DNA of 64,000 nucleotides from Azotobacter paspali (GTDB lineage: Bacteria > Pseudomonadota > Gammaproteobacteria > Pseudomonadales > Pseudomonadaceae). Both the position numbers and the translations under genes were made by a program. The notes beneath the pieces were generated by a model. The model worked only from the letters and a program-made list of their open reading frames with translations. It was not told the DNA's origin and ran no database searches. Below are positions 59,365 through 64,000 of the stretch, piece by piece. The stretch lies in the NCBI RefSeq assembly GCF_042434745.1, contig NZ_JBHLSS010000110.1; one strand, written 5' to 3'. Every line of letters starts with the position of its first letter. Positions within the stretch are counted from its first letter, which is position 1.

Positions 59365-61881
59365 TCAGGAGTCGTCCTCGACCCGCTCGGCCTGCCCGGT
59401 CGGCGGTCCGCCGGACGGCATCCGCTGATCCTCGGGCGCCGCCGCTCCCGGCAGATCGATCCAGAAGCGGCAACCGTGTCCGGGCTCGCTGTAGAAGCCC
59501 ATGCTGCCGTTCATCATGCTCGCCAGCTCGTGGCACAGCACCAGACCGATACCGGCCCCCGGAATGTTCGAGCTTTCCCGGCCGAGACGCTGGAAAGGCT
59601 GGAACAACTGGCTCTGCTGCTTGGCATCAAGCCCCGGTCCGGTGTCCTTGACCCAGATCCGCACACAGTCCGAACGCACCTCGTAGCCGAGCGTGATGCG
59701 GCCCTGCGGGCAGTTGTACTTGATCGCGTTGGACAGCAGGTTCAGCAGGATCTGCTGCAGGCGGCGGGAGTCGGCCTGTACGTAGAGGAGCCGGCACATG
59801 GGTATTAGCTGCAGTTGCAACTGACGTTCGCGGATCTGCGGTTGGACCAGTTCGATGCAACCGGCCAGCATGGCGCCGACCTCGACCGGCCGGATATGCA
59901 ATTGCTGACGACGCCCCTCCAACGTTGAGAGATCGAGGATATCGTCGACCAGCGCGGTGAGATGTCGGCTGGCCTTGACGATTTCCCGGGCATATTCGCC
60001 GATCGGCACCGCCTCGGGCTTGCTCTCCACCTCCAACTCGATCAACTGGGCGAAACCCTGCACCGCGTTCAACGGCGTGCGCAGCTCGTGGCTCATGCTG
60101 GACAGGAAACGACTCTTCGCCCGACTGGCGTCCTGGGCCTCTAGGGTAGCGCGTCGCAGGTCCCTCTCCACCGCCTTCAGCCGGGAAATATCCACATGGG
60201 TACCCGCCGAACGCAGCACCCGGCCACGAGCGTCCCACTCCAACGCCTGGCCACGGGACAGCAGCCAGACGTATTGGCCGGCGCGGTCGATACAGCGGTA
60301 CTCCACTTCGTAGACCCCGTCCATACCGCTGAAGAAACTTTCGCGACGCAGCCTGAGGCGCTCCATGTCGTCCGGATGTACCAACTGGTTGAACACCTCG
60401 AGAGGCACGCACTCGGAGCCCAGGGCGAAACGCCGGGCGAAACGGCTGCTCACCCGGATCAGACTCTTTTCCGCGACGATTTCCCAAAGGCTTTCGGTGG
60501 TGTGCTCCATCACCAACTCCAGCAGGCGCTCGGCTCTGGAGCGCTCTGCCTCGCTGGCCTGCAACTGGCGATCGCTGCTGCGTACCGCATTGGCCATCGC
60601 ATTCAGCTCTTCGATCCGGCTGGTACGCAGCGGTGAAAGCGGCCCATCTCCCGCTTGCCACTGGTCCCGCCCCAAGTGTCGCAGCATTTCGACAATGTCG
60701 TTGATCGGCTGCTCCAGTTCGCGGCTCAGACGACGCGAACGGCGCCACCAGAGCCCCAAGAACAGTGCATGGAACAGTATCAGGCCGGCTATCAGCAGAT
60801 AGCCTATCTTCTGGTAGTGGGTAGCCAGGGCACGAGTCGGTTGGAGAAGCCGACTCTTGTCTACAACTAGCAGCAGGCGCCAGCCGGCCTGGGAAATCCC
60901 CCTCCAGGTCAGTAGATGCTCGCGTCCGTCGAACAGTGCCGAGCGTATCTCCCCTTCGGCTCCAGCCGCCGGCAGCAGGTGCCCCACCTCGCGCAGATAG
61001 CGTGGCGCATTGACCACGGAATCGCCCGAGGCCCCGCGCTGTCCCGGCAGGAGCATGACGTTGCCACTCTCGTCGACCAGCATGGCGTGCCCCTGCCAGG
61101 GCACACCCAGATCGCCGATATTGGCGAGCAGGCGCTCGATATCGATCTCCAGGCCGACCACGCCCTCCAGGAAATCGCTGCGATAGACAGGAGCGATCGA
61201 GGATACTCGCCAGCGCCCGTCCTCACTACGATAGGGCGCGGTCCACAGCGGCTCGCGCGTCGGGTTGCGGGTCTCGTCGGCACGGGAATAGAAGCCGTAT
61301 CCGGGAGACGGCCTGTCGCCGAGATCCCGCTGCAACACATCGAAGAACGGATAGCTGCGGATATAGCCATCCCGGCTGCGGAAATGGACCGCGATCACCG
61401 GCGGGTTGGCCTCCTTGATCGAGCGCATCAGTCCGTCGAGACGCGACAGACGCAGGGCCTTGGCATGATCCTGGAGTTCGGGCGGCGTGTCCTTGACATA
61501 GAACGAAGCCGCGCGCCCCTCGCCGTTGCGGCTGTAGAACAGCCCGTTCGGGCCGACCACGTGCCTAACCCGCTCCACGGCATCCGGCCGGAAGCCGCGC
61601 TCCTGCAGGGCATGGGCGACGGCGCCGCGAAAGATCCTCGTCTGCCGCACTATCTCCTGCAAATCCCGATCGATGATCTTCGCCTCGCGCTGCAGGGTAT
61701 AGGCCAGTTCCTGCTCTACCCGTTCCTCCAGATGCCCGAGCTGAGCATCGCGCATGGCGGCATTGCTCAGCAAATAGGCGCCGACCAGCACGACTTCCAC
61801 CAGTAGCAAGGGAATCAGGGCGCACTGTATAAAGGCGCGCCAGAGCCACTGGCGCAAGGGGTATCGCGTTGCCCGAGGCAT
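59365..61881 (-). CDS. Cache-PAS sensor histidine kinase (orphan)
   Basis: An 838-residue membrane kinase. Helices lie at about residues 17-39 and 358-379, enclosing a periplasmic double-Cache-like sensor domain (about 45-345). A HAMP-like linker, a PAS domain (about 455-570, ending VDISRLKAVERDLRRA) and a HisKA domain with phospho-acceptor His598 in MSHELRTPLNAVQGF follow, then HATPase_c with NLLSNAIKYN, DTGPGLD and GAGIGLVLCHEL. There is no receiver domain and no response regulator gene beside it, so the partner is unknown. It converges on the lactate operon; whether it senses lactate is speculation. Confidence 0.88.
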   Translation of the reverse strand: MPRATRYPLRQWLWRAFIQCALIPLLLVEVVLVGAYLLSNAAMRDAQLGHLEERVEQELAYTLQREAKIIDRDLQEIVRQTRIFRGAVAHALQERGFRPDAVERVRHVVGPNGLFYSRNGEGRAASFYVKDTPPELQDHAKALRLSRLDGLMRSIKEANPPVIAVHFRSRDGYIRSYPFFDVLQRDLGDRPSPGYGFYSRADETRNPTREPLWTAPYRSEDGRWRVSSIAPVYRSDFLEGVVGLEIDIERLLANIGDLGVPWQGHAMLVDESGNVMLLPGQRGASGDSVVNAPRYLREVGHLLPAAGAEGEIRSALFDGREHLLTWRGISQAGWRLLLVVDKSRLLQPTRALATHYQKIGYLLIAGLILFHALFLGLWWRRSRRLSRELEQPINDIVEMLRHLGRDQWQAGDGPLSPLRTSRIEELNAMANAVRSSDRQLQASEAERSRAERLLELVMEHTTESLWEIVAEKSLIRVSSRFARRFALGSECVPLEVFNQLVHPDDMERLRLRRESFFSGMDGVYEVEYRCIDRAGQYVWLLSRGQALEWDARGRVLRSAGTHVDISRLKAVERDLRRATLEAQDASRAKSRFLSSMSHELRTPLNAVQGFAQLIELEVESKPEAVPIGEYAREIVKASRHLTALVDDILDLSTLEGRRQQLHIRPVEVGAMLAGCIELVQPQIRERQLQLQLIPMCRLLYVQADSRRLQQILLNLLSNAIKYNCPQGRITLGYEVRSDCVRIWVKDTGPGLDAKQQSQLFQPFQRLGRESSNIPGAGIGLVLCHELASMMNGSMGFYSEPGHGCRFWIDLPGAAAPEDQRMPSGGPPTGQAERVEDDS

Positions 61882-62009
61882 GGAAAAGTCTCGTCACCCG
61901 GCGACATCGGAATAAGCATCATATAGCAGCCCGCCGGCGAATTTCGCCAATCTCGGTAGTCGACGCACCGAGCCATTTGCCGTAGACTTAACCGACCACC
62001 TAGGGTTTT

Positions 62010-62361
62010 GGGGCCGATTAGGATTCGACGCCGGTAACGAAACTTGAGGGGCATGCCGAGCTGGTGGCAGAACTCGTAAATCCGCTGCTACAAACTTATA
62101 GTTGCCAACGACGACAACTACGCTCTGGCGGCTTAATGCCCCAGCAGTCTCCAGGGGATGCCTGTAAACCCGAAGAGACTGTCAGATAGAACAGGATCGC
62201 CGCCAAGTTCGCTGTAGACGTAACGGCTAAAACTCATACAGCTCGCCCAAAGCACCCTGCCCGTCGGGCCGCAATGGGTTAACTCAATAGACAGGGCTAA
62301 GCATGTAGAACCGATAGCGGAGAGCTGGCGGACGGGGGTTCAAATCCCCCCGGCTCCACCA
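62010..62361 (+). ncRNA. ssrA: Transfer-messenger RNA (tmRNA)
   Basis: A 352-base RNA that rescues stalled ribosomes with SmpB. The 5' GGGGCCG pairs with 3' CGGCTCC before an encoded ACCA, and the T-arm GGGGGTTCAAATCCCCC is present. The tag frame runs from 62104 to 62136: Ala-Asn-Asp-Asp-Asn-Tyr-Ala-Leu-Ala-Ala then TAA, the usual pseudomonad tag ANDDNYALAA. The 128 bases upstream must hold its promoter, but no clear consensus was identified. Its 3' end abuts an integrase remnant. Confidence 0.97.
62340..62361 (+). other. Probable attachment site (att) at the ssrA 3' end
   Basis: The T-arm and acceptor 3' half of tmRNA (TCAAATCCCCCCGGCTCCAC and the final CA) is a common integration target for P4-type integrases, and such an integrase lies 156 bases downstream in the expected orientation. 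The second copy would lie beyond the window. Confidence 0.55.
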
Positions 62362-62395
62362 AATGCAAGTTTCCACATGCACCGGAAACACCCCA

Positions 62396-62422
62396 AGAAG
62401 CCCGCCCCGTGCGGGCTTTCTT
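62396..62422 (+). terminator. Intrinsic terminator after tmRNA
   Basis: AAGCCCGC, loop CCCGT, GCGGGCTTT, then CTTGTTT: an 8-9-bp stem with a U-rich tail, 35 bases after the tmRNA CCA. Confidence 0.85.
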
Positions 62423-62516
62423 GTTTCTACATGCCCCCGAATGCTTCCCTATAGCATTGCCCCGTATATGCCTCTGTGTATGTTTCTGAAAAAATTGAAC
62501 AGAAGGCATACAAGCG

Positions 62517-63759
62517 ATGAAGCGCAGCGAGATCAAGCGTCGCCCTCTGGCCGATACCGTGCTCGCCACCCTGGAACCAGAGGCCACCGTATACCACGAG
62601 CTGGACGGCAATGGCCTGTACTTCCGGGTTAAGCCGAATGGCAGCAAGTCGTGGGAGCTGCGCTACAAGAAGCCAGACGGCAAATGGTCCTGGCTTGGAC
62701 TTGGAGGCTACGGCACAGGCGACCATCAATTGACCGGCGCGCAGGCCCGCCAGGAAGCCGCCAAACTGCGCAGCGACTCATCTGAGGGTAGTTAACCCGC
62801 TCGCCACGAAACGCGCCAGAAAGGCCGCCGAAGCCGAAGCAGCCAACAACACGTTCGAGCACCTGGCCCGCGAGTGGTACGCGACCAAGTGCAAGACTTG
62901 GACGAAAGGCACGGCGGTTCGCACCATCGGCGCCTTGGAGAAGCACGTGTTCCCCGTGTTCGGTAAGCGCCCCTATGTCTCGATCCTGCCGATGGAGTGG
63001 ATGGAGCTCCTCCGCAGCATGGAACAGACCGGCATCGTCAAGCAGACCAGCCGCGTGCGCGGCATGTGCCGGGAGATTTACGACCTTGCCCGAGTTACTG
63101 GTCGCGTCACCCACAACCCGCTCGAAGGTCTGCACAAGTTCCTACTGACCAAGCTCGTCGAGAATTACGCCCACGTTCCACTCGATGAGCTGCCGGCACT
63201 GCTGCGCGCAATCCAGTCTTACCCCCACGCCACCGACGTGCGCATCGGCCTGCAACTGCTGGCCATGCTGGCCTGTCGCCCGTCCGAGATCAGGGAAGCC
63301 CGCTGGTCCGAGTTCGACCTCGATGCCGGCCTGTGGACGATCCCCGCCGAGCGCATGAAGCGCCGCCGCGAGCATCTTGTGCCCCTGCCCTCTCAGGCCG
63401 TGGAACTGCTGCGCGGCCTGCACAACCTGACCGGCACTTACCCGCTGCTGTTCCCCGGCCGCAGCGACACCACCAAGCCCCGGAGCAATACCACCGTGTT
63501 CCTGATGGCCTTGCGCCGTCTGGGGTACGAAGGACGCCAGACCGACCACGGCTTCCAGCATGTCGCCTCGACGATCCTCAACGAGCACGGTTTCGACGAA
63601 AACCACATCGAGTCCCAGCTCTCGCACGTCAAGGAAGGGGTGGCAGGCGTCTACAACAAAGCGCAGTACCTGAACCAGCGCCGGGAAATGATGCAGTGGT
63701 ATGCCGACCATCTGGACACGCTCGCCGCCAGCAACGTGGTGGAGTTCAAGCGAGCGTAA
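62517..63759 (+). pseudogene. P4-type tyrosine integrase, frameshifted and active-site-mutated
   Basis: The N-terminal DUF4102-like part (MKRSEIKRRPLADTVLATL ... LYFRVKPNGSKSWELRYK, read in parts) is open from 62517 to a TAA at 62793-62795. The rest continues in the next frame from about 62780: NPLATKRARKAAEAEAANNTF, the core-binding domain, and the catalytic domain to 63759. The first catalytic Arg is present (ACRPSEIREARWSEFD), the HxxR box reads DHGFQHVAST with Gln where Arg is expected, and the later His (QLSHVKEG) and Tyr (GVYNKAQYL) are kept. The frameshift plus the Gln suggest a dead enzyme, left from an element inserted at ssrA. Confidence 0.85.
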
Positions 63760-63854
63760 CGGTTTACCGGCTGGCCTAGGGTCGCTCCCGAAAAGCGGAC
63801 TTCCCACCCGCCTGACCAGCCGCTCTATTCAGGGTGGGAGCGCCTGGGGGCGGC

Positions 63855-64000
63855 ATGTCATTCAACCAGCACAAGAACTCCATGGAGCTGATCGAGCGCT
63901 ATGCCGCCAAGTTCAAGCGCTTCGGGGCTCTAATGAGATGGTCACCCCCACACCCTGCGAAAGCTAACTTTCGCAGGGTGTTTTATTTTCGCAGACCATC
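63855..64000 (+). CDS. Hypothetical ORF, partial (runs off the right edge)
   Basis: An ATG at 63855 opens a frame of 48 complete codons to the edge: MSFNQHKNSMELIERYAAK, then FKRFGALMRWSPPHPAKANF. The first 26 residues look protein-like; the rest lies in the inverted repeat at 63937-64000 and looks non-coding, so the gene may have been cut by an inserted element. GGGGGCGG lies just upstream. No family was recognised. Confidence 0.3.
   Translation, partial: MSFNQHKNSMELIERYAAKFKRFGALMRWSPPHPAKANFRRVFYFRRP
63937..64000. repeat. Nested inverted repeat at the window edge
   Basis: Outer arms GATGGTC (63937-63943) and GACCATC (63994-64000) enclose a perfect 14-bp inner stem ACACCCTGCGAAAG (63950-63963) / CTTTCGCAGGGTGT (63968-63981) with loop CTAA, then TTTATTTTCGC. 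The inner stem plus U-rich tail reads as an intrinsic terminator; the outer arms hint at the end of a mobile element. Confidence 0.6.

Overview
The window is a 64 kb chromosomal segment of a high-GC gammaproteobacterium of the Pseudomonadaceae. Several signs point there: the gene order dksA-gluQ-cbrA-cbrB-crcZ-pcnB-folK-panBCD-pgi-acs, then pnp-rpsO-truB-rbfA-infB-nusA-rimP-secG-glmM-folP-ftsH-rlmE, carAB-dapB-dnaJ-dnaK-grpE/recN, and fur-bamE-rnfH-ratA-smpB follows the order known in Pseudomonas; a CbrB/sigma-54-driven CrcZ RNA is present; and the tmRNA tag is ANDDNYALAA. The three-subunit L-lactate dehydrogenase (LutABC/LldEFG type) in place of LldD suggests a P. stutzeri- or Azotobacter-like lineage. 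That placement is an inference.

Layout. 1-610: 5' part of a heme/B12-type ABC permease (minus strand), cut by the window edge. 728-3564: Rieske protein, sfsA, an aminotransferase and dksA. 3659-9826: gluQ, the small membrane ORF cbrX, cbrA, cbrB and the crcZ RNA, a carbon catabolite control module with a textbook CbrB palindrome and a -24/-12 promoter. 9827-13961: pcnB-folK and panB-panC-panD. 14086-15748: a decayed pgi pseudogene. 15876-21209: acetyl-CoA synthetase, a large DUF748/AsmA-like protein and a small exported DUF2845 protein. 21281-30679 (minus strand): RNA metabolism and translation block, two tRNAs (initiator Met, Leu-GAG) and secG. 30685-30721: what looks like the last codons of a deleted tpiA. 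30869-36804: glmM, folP, ftsH, rlmE, yhbY and greA. 36801-46141: carB, carA, dapB, dnaJ, dnaK and grpE, with two sigma-32 promoters. 46330-50570: recN with a LexA box, fur, bamE, rnfH, ratA and smpB. 50604-59328: a lactate utilisation locus (lldR, lldP, lutABC, dld) with a clear LldR operator. 59365-61881: an orphan Cache-PAS histidine kinase. 62010-62361: tmRNA, followed by a broken P4-type integrase, which marks the scar of an integrated element at the ssrA 3' end. The last ~60 bp form a nested inverted repeat cut by the window edge.

Most of the window is conserved housekeeping DNA, and I see no convincing undescribed multi-gene system. The most notable points are the parallel loss of pgi and tpiA at their conserved loci, the dead integrase with an active-site Arg-to-Gln change, a candidate leaderless smpB transcript, the TTG start and attenuator-like hairpin of carA, and several unexplained perfect inverted repeats between genes.
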